Source: an uncultured Opitutia bacterium
Lineage (GTDB): Bacteria > Verrucomicrobiota > Verrucomicrobiia > Opitutales > UBA953
Direction of reading: 5' to 3'
Assembly (NCBI GenBank): GCA_903831005.1
Contig: CAIKWA010000007.1
Span: forward strand, 1 to 35,659
Length of the DNA: 35,659 nt
Position 1 is the stretch's first letter. Each line of letters starts with the position of its first letter. Made by a program: the position numbers and the translations under genes. A model generated the notes under the pieces. That model ran no database searches. It had not been told where the DNA came from and was given only the letters and a program-made list of their open reading frames with translations. This document shows positions 11,333 to 19,919 of the stretch, in pieces.

Positions 11333-13294
11333 ATGAGCGAAGAAACCCCTCCCCCTCAGCCCAACGATTTGCCTCCGGCCGAGACGAAGAAAGTCGAAAC
11401 AGACTCTCTCGTCTCTAAGCGCATGAAGCGTAGCTTCTGGCAGCGCATCGGCGCCAGCGGTCTGTCTGTCTCCCTGGCAATCCACGTTGTACTCGTCTTC
11501 GTCGCGGCGGCTTTCGTTGTCTCGACTGTCACTGATAACGCCAAGAAGGATCCGAACACGTTTGCAACTGGCGCGGGCGGGGGCTCTGGCGGCGAACGCG
11601 TGAAGAGCACCGAGCGCAAGGTCCAGCCGAAGAACGTCAAGACCCTTGCCAAGACGACCACTCGCATCACCTCCAAGAGTGCCACGGCCTCCATGGCTTT
11701 GCCGGATTTACCGAGCTCGGCGTCCGCTTCTTCGATGTTCTCCGGCGCCACGGCCGGAGGCGCCTCCAAGGGCTTCGGTGGCGGCGCGGGTGGTGGTATC
11801 GGCAGCGGTAAGGGTATGGGCTCCGGCGGCGGCAAGAACTTCGTCGCGAGGCCGGTCATGGGCGCGAGTATCTTCTCACAGCGGCTGGCGGTCTATTTTG
11901 ACGCTTCGGCCTCCATGTTGCCCTATCTCGACCGCGTTGAAGCCGAAATCCGTGATAAATTCCCCGACGCCGATGTTTTCCTGAGCAATGGCGTCTTCAT
12001 CGACATCCATGATACTGAAGTGGTCGGAGGAGATAAGTTCAAGGGACAGCCGTTCCTCAACCGGGCGACGGGCCCTGGTACCAAGAAGAACGCCAAGGGA
12101 GAAATGGTCGCGACCGAGACCAATCCGGCCAAGCTGACCAGCCAGGGTCGTGCCATCCTCAAGAAATACGGTAATAACTTCAAGGTGGGCTCCGTCGGCG
12201 GTTGGGTCGACATCCTCAAGGATGAGCGTGCTTATGACGCGTTGGTGATCTTCTCTGACTTCCAAGACGGTATCCGCCAGATCCGCTCAAAGGGCTACAA
12301 GCCCGACAAGGGTATGCGGCCGGATCCGCCCACGGTTTTCTCCGACCGTGGTGCTGGTGGCGGTGGCTTCGCCCTCACGGTGACCTTGATTGCCAATGGT
12401 GGCGCTTCCGGTCAGCCGGTTGTCCTGTGTAAGGACACCACGGGTCTGATTGTCGGCATGGTCGCTATCGGGCAAGGCATCCCTGCCGGCACCACCGTCA
12501 CTGAAATCAAGCCCAACCTCAGCTTCACTCTCAGTAAGCCGCTCACAGCCCTCGCTTCCGGTCGTATCACCTGCAACAATGGCGGGGATAAGCGTACCCC
12601 CGAAGAGAAGAAGTGGGAAGACGAATGGGTCCAGGCCTTCGCGGGCGCTCGCGAAAACAAAGGACCTCGCCTCTACCTGATCAGTACTTCCCGTGCTTAC
12701 GGAAATAAGCCCGGCACGATTTTCCAGCGTTGCGTCGCCGCCTCCGAGGGCAGCGCCATCATGGTGAAGTTTGGTAGCGCCAAGAAAGGCACCAGCACGC
12801 TGAACGACCTCCATAACTATGACGACCTCTACGTCGGCATGCCGGCCAGCGGTCGCGGTATCCCCGATGGGGCCACCCTAATCTCGCTGCCGACTTATAA
12901 GGAGATCATCGACCCGGAGGATCCCGAGAAGAAGCGCAAGAAGCGCGTGATCGACAAGCAGCTGACGATCTCGGCTCCGCTCACCGAAGATTCAACCAAC
13001 ACCGTCTTCGCCTTCACGCCTCTCATTCAGGCGGTCGGTACCCTCGCTAAGGATTCCAAGTCCATCACCGAGGTTTCTGGTTCCATCGACCTCAAGCCAG
13101 GCATGCTGATCCTCGATCCCCGTTTCCCCGCTGGCACCAAGGTCTCCTCGGTCGTGCCGAACAAGGCCGCCATCGGCTTCTTTACGGTCGAGATGTCGGC
13201 TCCGGCGACTGGCGCTGGCGCCAACGCTGTCCTCCGTTTCCGGCCTGCTCAGACCGGTTCAGGCAGTACGCGCGGCGCCGCCCCGACCCGTTAA
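11333..13294 (+). CDS. vWA-like protein with TonB-like N-terminal TM anchor, Gly-rich linker and beta-type repeat modules
   Basis: TM segment SVSLAIHVVLVFVAAAFVV; Gly-rich linker; MIDAS-like RLAVYFDASASM and YDALVIFSDFQDG; three GM..xGxGIPxGTxV..-type modules. Confidence 0.85.
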   Translation: MSEETPPPQPNDLPPAETKKVETDSLVSKRMKRSFWQRIGASGLSVSLAIHVVLVFVAAAFVVSTVTDNAKKDPNTFATGAGGGSGGERVKSTERKVQPKNVKTLAKTTTRITSKSATASMALPDLPSSASASSMFSGATAGGASKGFGGGAGGGIGSGKGMGSGGGKNFVARPVMGASIFSQRLAVYFDASASMLPYLDRVEAEIRDKFPDADVFLSNGVFIDIHDTEVVGGDKFKGQPFLNRATGPGTKKNAKGEMVATETNPAKLTSQGRAILKKYGNNFKVGSVGGWVDILKDERAYDALVIFSDFQDGIRQIRSKGYKPDKGMRPDPPTVFSDRGAGGGGFALTVTLIANGGASGQPVVLCKDTTGLIVGMVAIGQGIPAGTTVTEIKPNLSFTLSKPLTALASGRITCNNGGDKRTPEEKKWEDEWVQAFAGARENKGPRLYLISTSRAYGNKPGTIFQRCVAASEGSAIMVKFGSAKKGTSTLNDLHNYDDLYVGMPASGRGIPDGATLISLPTYKEIIDPEDPEKKRKKRVIDKQLTISAPLTEDSTNTVFAFTPLIQAVGTLAKDSKSITEVSGSIDLKPGMLILDPRFPAGTKVSSVVPNKAAIGFFTVEMSAPATGAGANAVLRFRPAQTGSGSTRGAAPTR

Positions 13295-13316
13295 TCGGCA
13301 TTCTGGATGTTACTTT

Positions 13317-13347
13317 AAAAGGCGAAGCCATTAGGCTTCGCCTTTTT
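13317..13347 (+). terminator. Rho-independent terminator after the first vWA paralog
   Basis: AAGGCGAAGCC ATTA GGCTTCGCCTTTTTG hairpin plus T tract. Confidence 0.85.
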
Positions 13348-13424
13348 GTTGGGGACTTTGCCTCATGTCCGCACAATCGGCTTTTCGAGCAAGTCATTTT
13401 CGCCGATGATGTTCTTACCCCGCC

Positions 13425-14183
13425 ATGAGACGCCTCCGATTTATCGCTGCTGCCTGTTTCGCCTTAATGACCGTGTTGGCCCATGCAGCGACGACGGTCG
13501 TCGTCACCGAGCCGCGCGTCGTCACCAATCCGTCGGGGCCCCGTATCGCCGTCTATCTGGACTGCTCCAACTCGATGGAGTCGTACCTCGCCGGCGTCGA
13601 AGCTGAGATCCGTAAGCAGTTCCCTGACGCCGATGTCTTCAGCGTCCCGCACATCAAGGTCTGGGTCGACGGCACCGTCGTCCGTGGCGGGGCGACCTCG
13701 GTCCTCGCGCATCGTCCTCCGGCCACGGGGCCGCGCGTCTCCCTCGACGCCAGTCGGATGACTCCGGTGGGCCGTGAGATTCTCGCTCGCTATGCGGGTA
13801 ACTTCGAGGCCGGCTCGGTCGGCGCATGGATCGACATCCTGCGTCGCGAAAAGCGTTATGACGCGTTGGTGGTATTCTCTGATTTTAACGATCAAGCCCT
13901 GCAGACTCGCGCCGACGCCCGCGTGGTCTACCTCGACGCCGCCGAACAACGGGCCCTACCCAAGGCTATCATCGACACGCGCACCGTCGCCGAGATGGTC
14001 TGGGAAGACTCCTGGGTCGGCTCCTTCGATCTGGCCCACGCGGGCAAGGGCCCGGTGCTCTATCTTTTCTCCACGCGGAATCCGGCGACGCGCGTCCTGC
14101 AGAATTGCGCCGACGTCTCGGGGGGTAAGTTCACGCTAGTCGATTGGTTGCGTCCAGACGGCCCGCCTAAGCCCGCGAACTGA
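13425..14183 (+). CDS. Secreted vWA-like paralog (signal peptide, no anchor)
   Basis: MRRLRFIAAACFALMTVLAHA signal peptide; RIAVYLDCSNSM (DxSxS); GSVGAWIDILRREKRYDALVVFSDFND shared with the neighbours. Confidence 0.82.
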   Translation: MRRLRFIAAACFALMTVLAHAATTVVVTEPRVVTNPSGPRIAVYLDCSNSMESYLAGVEAEIRKQFPDADVFSVPHIKVWVDGTVVRGGATSVLAHRPPATGPRVSLDASRMTPVGREILARYAGNFEAGSVGAWIDILRREKRYDALVVFSDFNDQALQTRADARVVYLDAAEQRALPKAIIDTRTVAEMVWEDSWVGSFDLAHAGKGPVLYLFSTRNPATRVLQNCADVSGGKFTLVDWLRPDGPPKPAN

Positions 14184-14277
14184 GTACTCGCTCAGGGGGA
14201 TTTCTCTTGTCGGTAGGCAGGGTATATCCGTGTGCCCGTTCGCTTGATGCGAGCCGCATGTGCTTAGCCTTGGGGGG

Positions 14278-15360
14278 ATGGATCATCCCGCATCTTCCTT
14301 GGTCGGTCGGCGCGCTTCGGCACGTTCATGGCGCAGTCTCCTGCTTTCCTTAGGCTTGCACCTCCTATTGGTCGTCGTCGCGTGCTGGATTGTGTTTCGT
14401 GAACCGGTCGCACCGCCAAGGCGTGAATTCACTGCGCATGCAGTTGCCGGGGGCAAGTCGGGTGGACCAGCCACAACTCATCCCGTTCAACGTAAGCCGA
14501 AGGTGCCGACTCCGCAGAAACGACTCACTTCTAAGTCTGCCAGCTCGACCTTGGCGTTGCCGCCAATGAAGGCGATAACGCCGGAGATGGGGTTGGCTGG
14601 ACTTTCTGGCGGACAAGGGAAGGGCGGCTTCGGGCGCGGCCAGGGTGCCTTCGGCGGCAAAGGTCTCGGCGCCGGGTTGGGTAACCGCGTCGGGTTTGTG
14701 GGTCGCCCGGTGATGGGCGCCTTCATCCGGGCCAAGCGCGTCGCGGTCTATCTGGATTGCTCCGGCTCGATGCGATCATACCTGCCGCGTGTCGAGGCGG
14801 AGATCCGGAAGGAGTTTCCCGACGCGGACGTCTTTCGTTTCGACGGTGCCCGGGTGGTCGGCTTGGGCGATATGGTCGTCTTCGGACGACGTTTCCGCGG
14901 GGTTGCCCCACGCCTACGTGAAGGACCGACGCAGACTTTGGTCGAGACGCTGACGCCTCATGGGCGGACCGTGCAGGCGAAGGTCCGGACGGCTTGCGAG
15001 AAGGGGTCGCTCGGCGCGTGGATGGATCGCCTGCTGGCGGAGTCTTACGATGCCTTGGTGGTCTTCTCCGATTTTCAGGATGGCGTCAGGCTCTATGAAT
15101 CAAAGAAAGGCGAACCGAAGATGGTCTATTCAGATAGCTCCTATCATAAGGTAGGCGGAAGTCTAAAGACCCATACCCGTTGGCAACGGGAGTGGCTCGA
15201 GGCCTTCGCCAAGGCTCCGCAAGGCGCTGGGCCGAGGCTTTATCTGTTCACCGTCCAACAGGAACCGCAGGCCTTCCTCCAGGCCTGCGTGGCCGCGTCG
15301 GGAGGTACCTCGACCTCGGTATCCTGGCTGAAGAAAGGCGGCCGGAAGGCCTCGCCTTGA
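14278..15360 (+). CDS. vWA-like paralog with TonB-like N-terminal TM anchor and Gly-rich linker (start ATG 14278; GTG 14260 possible)
   Basis: LLLSLGLHLLLVVVACWIVF TM segment; RLTSKSASSTLALP and GRPVMGA motifs shared with the 11333 protein; RVAVYLDCSGSM and YDALVVFSDFQDG. Confidence 0.83.
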   Translation: MDHPASSLVGRRASARSWRSLLLSLGLHLLLVVVACWIVFREPVAPPRREFTAHAVAGGKSGGPATTHPVQRKPKVPTPQKRLTSKSASSTLALPPMKAITPEMGLAGLSGGQGKGGFGRGQGAFGGKGLGAGLGNRVGFVGRPVMGAFIRAKRVAVYLDCSGSMRSYLPRVEAEIRKEFPDADVFRFDGARVVGLGDMVVFGRRFRGVAPRLREGPTQTLVETLTPHGRTVQAKVRTACEKGSLGAWMDRLLAESYDALVVFSDFQDGVRLYESKKGEPKMVYSDSSYHKVGGSLKTHTRWQREWLEAFAKAPQGAGPRLYLFTVQQEPQAFLQACVAASGGTSTSVSWLKKGGRKASP

Positions 15361-15397
15361 CGGTTGCACCCTTGGGCTGGACGGCTTGGATAGCCGC

Positions 15398-15817
15398 ATG
15401 GTCCCTTTCACGGCAGAATACCGCGCTAATTTCTCCGACACCGATGCCGCGGGTATCGTGCATTTCTCCACGATCTTCTTCTGGGTTGAGGCGACTGAGG
15501 AGGCGATTTTCCGTCAGCTCAAGCTCCCGTTCCTGCGCACCGAAGGCACTAAGCTGACCGGCTTTCCCCGCGTTCGCGTCGAGTGCGATTTTCTTTTCCC
15601 GATTTACCGCGATGACATCGTCACCGTCTCCCTCACGCCGATCGAAATCGGTGACAAGAAGCTCGTCTGGGGCTTCGCCGCCGCGGTCGGCGAGCGGGCC
15701 GTCGCGAAGGGCGCCCTGACGACCGTGTACGCGTGGCGCGAGGCGCAGGGGCCGATGTCGGCTGCGCTCGTACCGCTCGACATCAAGACGGCGTTGCAAA
15801 AGCATTTCGGAGCGTAA
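15398..15817 (+). CDS. Acyl-CoA thioesterase, 4HBT/YbgC hotdog family
   Basis: YRANFSDTDAAGIVHFSTIFFWVEATEEAIFRQL matches the 4HBT D-x-x-G-hhhh-x-x-hhxxxExA pattern. ATG 15398. Confidence 0.85.
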   Translation: MVPFTAEYRANFSDTDAAGIVHFSTIFFWVEATEEAIFRQLKLPFLRTEGTKLTGFPRVRVECDFLFPIYRDDIVTVSLTPIEIGDKKLVWGFAAAVGERAVAKGALTTVYAWREAQGPMSAALVPLDIKTALQKHFGA

Positions 15818-17211
15818 TGGCTGACGCGGCGAACCAGTCGGGCACGGTCTCCCGTATCGGCTTGGTCGTCGTCGTTGTCGCTGCCTTACTCTGGTCCGCG
15901 ATAAGTTTCGTTCCTCCGGGGCCTTTGCATGCGGACGAGGCGGTCCAGTGGTCCCTCGCCAAGGAGCTCTCTGAGGGCACGCCCTATAGCTCGCATCAGG
16001 ATAAGTTTCACGGGCCGACGCTGGCCACCGTCCTGCTTATCTCCGCTAAGCTGACGGGCACCGCGCCGACCGATATGTCCGAGCATTATCTCCGCAGCGT
16101 CGTCTCCCTCTTCCTCGGACTCATGGCGGCGGCGAGCTTGATTCTCCCGGGAGTCAGCCGGCCAGTCCGGTACGTGACGGCTGCCTTCATCGTGCTCACC
16201 GGCGGCTGCACGCCGTTCAGCTATTACTTTGTGCAAGAGATGTTGCTGGTGACGGGCTTCGTCTGGGGCGTTGCCTTATGGATGCGCGCCGAAGGCGCTG
16301 CGATTGATTCCCGCTGGTGGATGCTCTCCGGTGCGGCTTTCGGTTTCGCCCTCGCCTGCAAGGTTACCGCGGCGGCTTACCTATTTCTGTTCATCGTGGC
16401 CTTGCTGCTCTCTCGTCGGTTCATTCCCGATCGGCGCTGGCTTCGTTTCGGCTTCGGCCTGGTCGCTTCCTGGGCGTGTTTCCAATCCGTCGGCTTCACG
16501 GATTTCGGAGGCTTGAAAACCTGGTGGCTACAACTGGCGCGGGCGCTCGGCGTCGCCAGCGGTCATTCCGAAGATACCTTGCTCGCCGTCAGTCTGGCTC
16601 CGTGGGGCTTGGCCGCGGCATGGCTGGGGGTCTTCGCTCTGGCCCGCTCCGGTCTTTCGGTGGCTGGATGGTGGCGCCGGCAGGAGGCCGATTTGCCGTG
16701 CTTGGTGGCTGGCCTCGTCTTCCTGTTTCATCTCGCACTGCCTTACAAGACGCCGTGGCTCCTCCTGCTGGCCTTCTCCCTGCCCCTGACGCTTGCCTTG
16801 CCTTACTTTCTCGTTGGCCAAACTGGTCGGGCAGTGGTGCTCGCACCCGCTTTGTTGATGATCGCCCTGATGGCCCAGTCTTCACTGTCTTCTCATTCGC
16901 GGACGAGCTCCGACGTCATTCACTTCCAGGGCAGGGTTGCGAATCTAGCCAAGGCTTATGGCGATAAGTTCTATATCGCCGTGGACGGGGGGCATTACTG
17001 GCCGCTGCCTTATTATCTGAGGGCGTATCGGGTCGGCTATGCAGACTTCCCCCAGGCCGCGAAGGCGCCCTTACGACTCATTCCCGCGAGCGACGCCAGC
17101 GAGCCCGTCGTCGCTGGCTATATGGTCTCAAGCCTAACCCTCCGTGAAGGCGGGGATCGTTACTGGGTGTTAGTTGCCAAAGGCTACGAAAGCGTTTTTA
17201 TCGGAAAATAA
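15817..17211 (+). CDS. Multi-TM glycosyltransferase-like (GT39/PMT, TIGR03663-like) membrane protein
   Basis: Early periplasmic-loop HADEAVQWSLAKEL and HGPTLATVLL, many TM helices; ATG overlaps the upstream stop by 1 nt. Confidence 0.6.
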   Translation: MADAANQSGTVSRIGLVVVVVAALLWSAISFVPPGPLHADEAVQWSLAKELSEGTPYSSHQDKFHGPTLATVLLISAKLTGTAPTDMSEHYLRSVVSLFLGLMAAASLILPGVSRPVRYVTAAFIVLTGGCTPFSYYFVQEMLLVTGFVWGVALWMRAEGAAIDSRWWMLSGAAFGFALACKVTAAAYLFLFIVALLLSRRFIPDRRWLRFGFGLVASWACFQSVGFTDFGGLKTWWLQLARALGVASGHSEDTLLAVSLAPWGLAAAWLGVFALARSGLSVAGWWRRQEADLPCLVAGLVFLFHLALPYKTPWLLLLAFSLPLTLALPYFLVGQTGRAVVLAPALLMIALMAQSSLSSHSRTSSDVIHFQGRVANLAKAYGDKFYIAVDGGHYWPLPYYLRAYRVGYADFPQAAKAPLRLIPASDASEPVVAGYMVSSLTLREGGDRYWVLVAKGYESVFIGK

Positions 17212-17217
17212 CTCCCC

Positions 17218-18129
17218 ATGGAAGACCCGCCCATTATCCACAGTTTCTCGCATGAGGCCTTCGGCTCCCGTTTTTGGGTACGCATCGCCGCTGAAGACGG
17301 CATCTACGCCCGCAACGCGGCCGAAGCGCTTTTCCAACACCTCGATGACCTGGATTTCCAGACCGACCGTCGCCATGACAGCGGCCCGGTTGCTTCCATC
17401 AATCAGATGCCCGAAGGCGCAATGATCGCCGCCTCCGAGCACGTGCAGACGCTCTGGAACTTCTCGAAAGATATCAGTGCGGAGACCGGTAAAGCATTCG
17501 ATGCCACCGCGGGCGCCTTATTCAGTTACTGGAAGAACCGCGGCGAAATGCCTTTCAATCCGGATGACCAGGCTTGGACGCAGGTGATGTCGGCTTACCG
17601 CGATGGCGAGTTCAAGCTCGAGGGCTGCGAACTGCATTGCGTGAAATTCGGGGGCGCCATCGACTTCGGTGCCCTCGTGAGGGGTTATGCCCTCGACCGC
17701 ATGGCCGACATGCTCGAAAGCAGCTGGGGTATCCACCGCGCCTTACTGATGGCCTCGGGCAGCGTGACCTTGGCGCTCGACCCGCCTGGTGATTCCAGTG
17801 GCTGGCGCATCGGCGTCGGCCCTCGCTCGGAGATCAAACTTTGCCGTTTTGCAATCGCCAGCAAGACGGCTGATACGGTCCACGGTAATCTCATCGACCC
17901 GCGCACCGGCCAGGTAATCTCCTTGCCCGGTCCAGTTCGTGCTATCGCGACCTCCGCCTTGGAGGCCGAAGGCCTGGCGATGGCCGCGTCGGTCTTATCG
18001 GCGGCCGAAGCCGAGGAGTTTGTTAACCGCGGTTGCAGCCGCGGCCTCTGGTTGCCGGATGGCACCAAGCTCGGCTCGGTGACTTACTTCGAGGTGACCG
18101 AGCGGCCGGAGCCAGAAGCGGCTACCTGA
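17218..18129 (+). CDS. ApbE-like FAD:protein FMN transferase family protein (possibly divergent)
   Basis: AFDATAGALFSYWK, GAIDFGALVRGYALDRM, HGNLIDPRTGQ and a C-terminal EAEGLAMAASVL segment arranged as in ApbE. Confidence 0.75.
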   Translation: MEDPPIIHSFSHEAFGSRFWVRIAAEDGIYARNAAEALFQHLDDLDFQTDRRHDSGPVASINQMPEGAMIAASEHVQTLWNFSKDISAETGKAFDATAGALFSYWKNRGEMPFNPDDQAWTQVMSAYRDGEFKLEGCELHCVKFGGAIDFGALVRGYALDRMADMLESSWGIHRALLMASGSVTLALDPPGDSSGWRIGVGPRSEIKLCRFAIASKTADTVHGNLIDPRTGQVISLPGPVRAIATSALEAEGLAMAASVLSAAEAEEFVNRGCSRGLWLPDGTKLGSVTYFEVTERPEPEAAT

Positions 18130-19867
18130 TTTTAGCTTCAAGATCTCGGAGCAGGCTCTCGCGGTCGCCGGAGAAGAGGTAGGTGTCCGAGCCTAGCTTC
18201 CGTAACGCTGCGCCGAGGACTTCCTTGGAGGGGCGTCGATTCTGCATGAGCCGGCGGAGGTAGGTCTCGAGGTCTGCCGCGATACGCGGATGGTCGAGCT
18301 TCAGTTGCACGATGTGCATGAGCACCGCTTGGTTCGACTCGTTCTGCAGATGGGCCTGACCGAGGACGTCATTAGCTTCGTCGTAGCGTCTGGCGGCGAT
18401 GAGCTTACGGCTAGCGGCGATAAGGACCTGCGGAGGGACCCCGCGGTTCTGCATGAGTTTCTGGAGGTTGATCGAGCCGATCTCCGTTTGACCGTCAGCG
18501 AAATAGGCGATGGTGCGCAAGGCCTCGAAGGCCATGCGCGTCTCCGCGACCCATTGGTCGCGCTCGGCCTGCTTGTAGAGTTCGTCGACGAGCAGGATGG
18601 TCTCGCGGGCGCGGCCGGCGTTAAGCAGGCATTCGACATGGACGAGATCGAAGCGCACGCGGTTAGTGAAGCGCCGTTCCTTCGCCAGTTTGGCTAGGCG
18701 GGAGGTAAGGGCCGCGTCCGTCGTGTCATTGCCGAAGCGGGCGAGGTCGAGCATGGCTTGCTCGAAGTTGCCGAAGCGGGCGATGGCTTTCTCGACCAAG
18801 GCCTCCCGGCGGGTACGGTTGGGTTCGCCGGGCAGGAGGTAAAGGGACTGGATCAGCGGGCCGGGCTTATCGGGCTGGCTGATGGCCAGCAGGTCGAGGC
18901 AATCCTTGGCGCCGGCTAGGTTGCCGGTGTCCTTGAGCCAGCGGGTCTTGATCTCGAGCAAGCGGGCCGTGCCTGGGTAGGCGGCGAGGGCCGCATCCAA
19001 TTCGGCCAAGGCCCCGTTCCGGTCACCGCTTTCCCAAAGGATCTGGCAATTGAGCAGATAGCCTTCCGCGGCTTGGTCCAGGCGGTGGTCTTTGATGAGC
19101 TTAGCGGCTTCGGTGAAGTTGCCTCGAAGAAAGTGGGCTTGGGCGGAGGCGAGTAGGAGGTCGGCGCGAATCTCAGATGAAAGCTCGGGGTCGCTCACGT
19201 ATTTTGCGGCGGTCGCGATTAGCCGCGCATCTTGGTCGAGCATGAAGCAGCGGTAGACGTACTGGCGGAAGTATTCCTGGTCCTTCTTTGCGAAGCCTAG
19301 CGACTCCTCGAGAAGCTGGTAGCCATCCAGTGGTCGCTGGAAGGCGAAGAACAGGTCAGCGCAAAGGCGTTGGGCCTCCAGGTTAGCGGGGGTGAGTTGC
19401 GCACCTGTGCCGATATATTTTGCGAATTCGGCGTAGTCCTGCCGGACGAGGGCAGCTTTGGCGATGCTGACATAATATTCGCCTTTACGATAGAGGTGGG
19501 CCGAGCGGCCGTAAGAATCCTTCACGCTCAGCAGTTTCTGCCGTTCCCGTAGGCGTGCCTGCTCTTTACTCAGGAAGAGGTTGGCCACCGAATTGGCCAA
19601 GGTGTCCGGCAGATAGAGGTACATGTCAGCCCGGCGGGTCGAGGGGATGCCGTTCATATACTTTTCCTTGAAGAGGTTCATCTCCGACAGGCCGACCCAG
19701 ACAATCAGCAGGAAGACCGGGAACAGGAGGCCGATTCGCCGCCAGTGCGGACGGTATCTGCGCTCCTTGTAGCCGATGGCTTCGACGATGACCATCCCCA
19801 GCAGGATAGGATAGCTTGAGCGTGAGCTCTGCCCTTGGCCGTAGACGTAGTGGGGGTCGGCTGACAT
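18122..19867 (-). CDS. Membrane-anchored TPR-like repeat protein (ATG 19867; GTG 19876 possible)
   Basis: Hydrophobic segment IGLLFPVFLLIVWVGL, then long helical-repeat region (e.g. LNCQILWESGDRNGALAELDAALAAYPGTARLLEIKTRWLKDTGNLAGAKDCL). Confidence 0.7.
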   Translation of the reverse strand: MSADPHYVYGQGQSSRSSYPILLGMVIVEAIGYKERRYRPHWRRIGLLFPVFLLIVWVGLSEMNLFKEKYMNGIPSTRRADMYLYLPDTLANSVANLFLSKEQARLRERQKLLSVKDSYGRSAHLYRKGEYYVSIAKAALVRQDYAEFAKYIGTGAQLTPANLEAQRLCADLFFAFQRPLDGYQLLEESLGFAKKDQEYFRQYVYRCFMLDQDARLIATAAKYVSDPELSSEIRADLLLASAQAHFLRGNFTEAAKLIKDHRLDQAAEGYLLNCQILWESGDRNGALAELDAALAAYPGTARLLEIKTRWLKDTGNLAGAKDCLDLLAISQPDKPGPLIQSLYLLPGEPNRTRREALVEKAIARFGNFEQAMLDLARFGNDTTDAALTSRLAKLAKERRFTNRVRFDLVHVECLLNAGRARETILLVDELYKQAERDQWVAETRMAFEALRTIAYFADGQTEIGSINLQKLMQNRGVPPQVLIAASRKLIAARRYDEANDVLGQAHLQNESNQAVLMHIVQLKLDHPRIAADLETYLRRLMQNRRPSKEVLGAALRKLGSDTYLFSGDRESLLRDLEAKIR

Positions 19868-19919
19868 GCCTGCCACGATGTTTCCGCTCCCCTCGGAGCG
19901 GGCAAGAGCCGATTGCCCG

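Noticed and set aside
16317-16967. 216-aa alternate-frame plus ORF in the GT39-like gene
   Set aside because: The reading frame of the membrane protein has clear TM helices and start/stop coupling; the alternate frame is Arg-rich without features.
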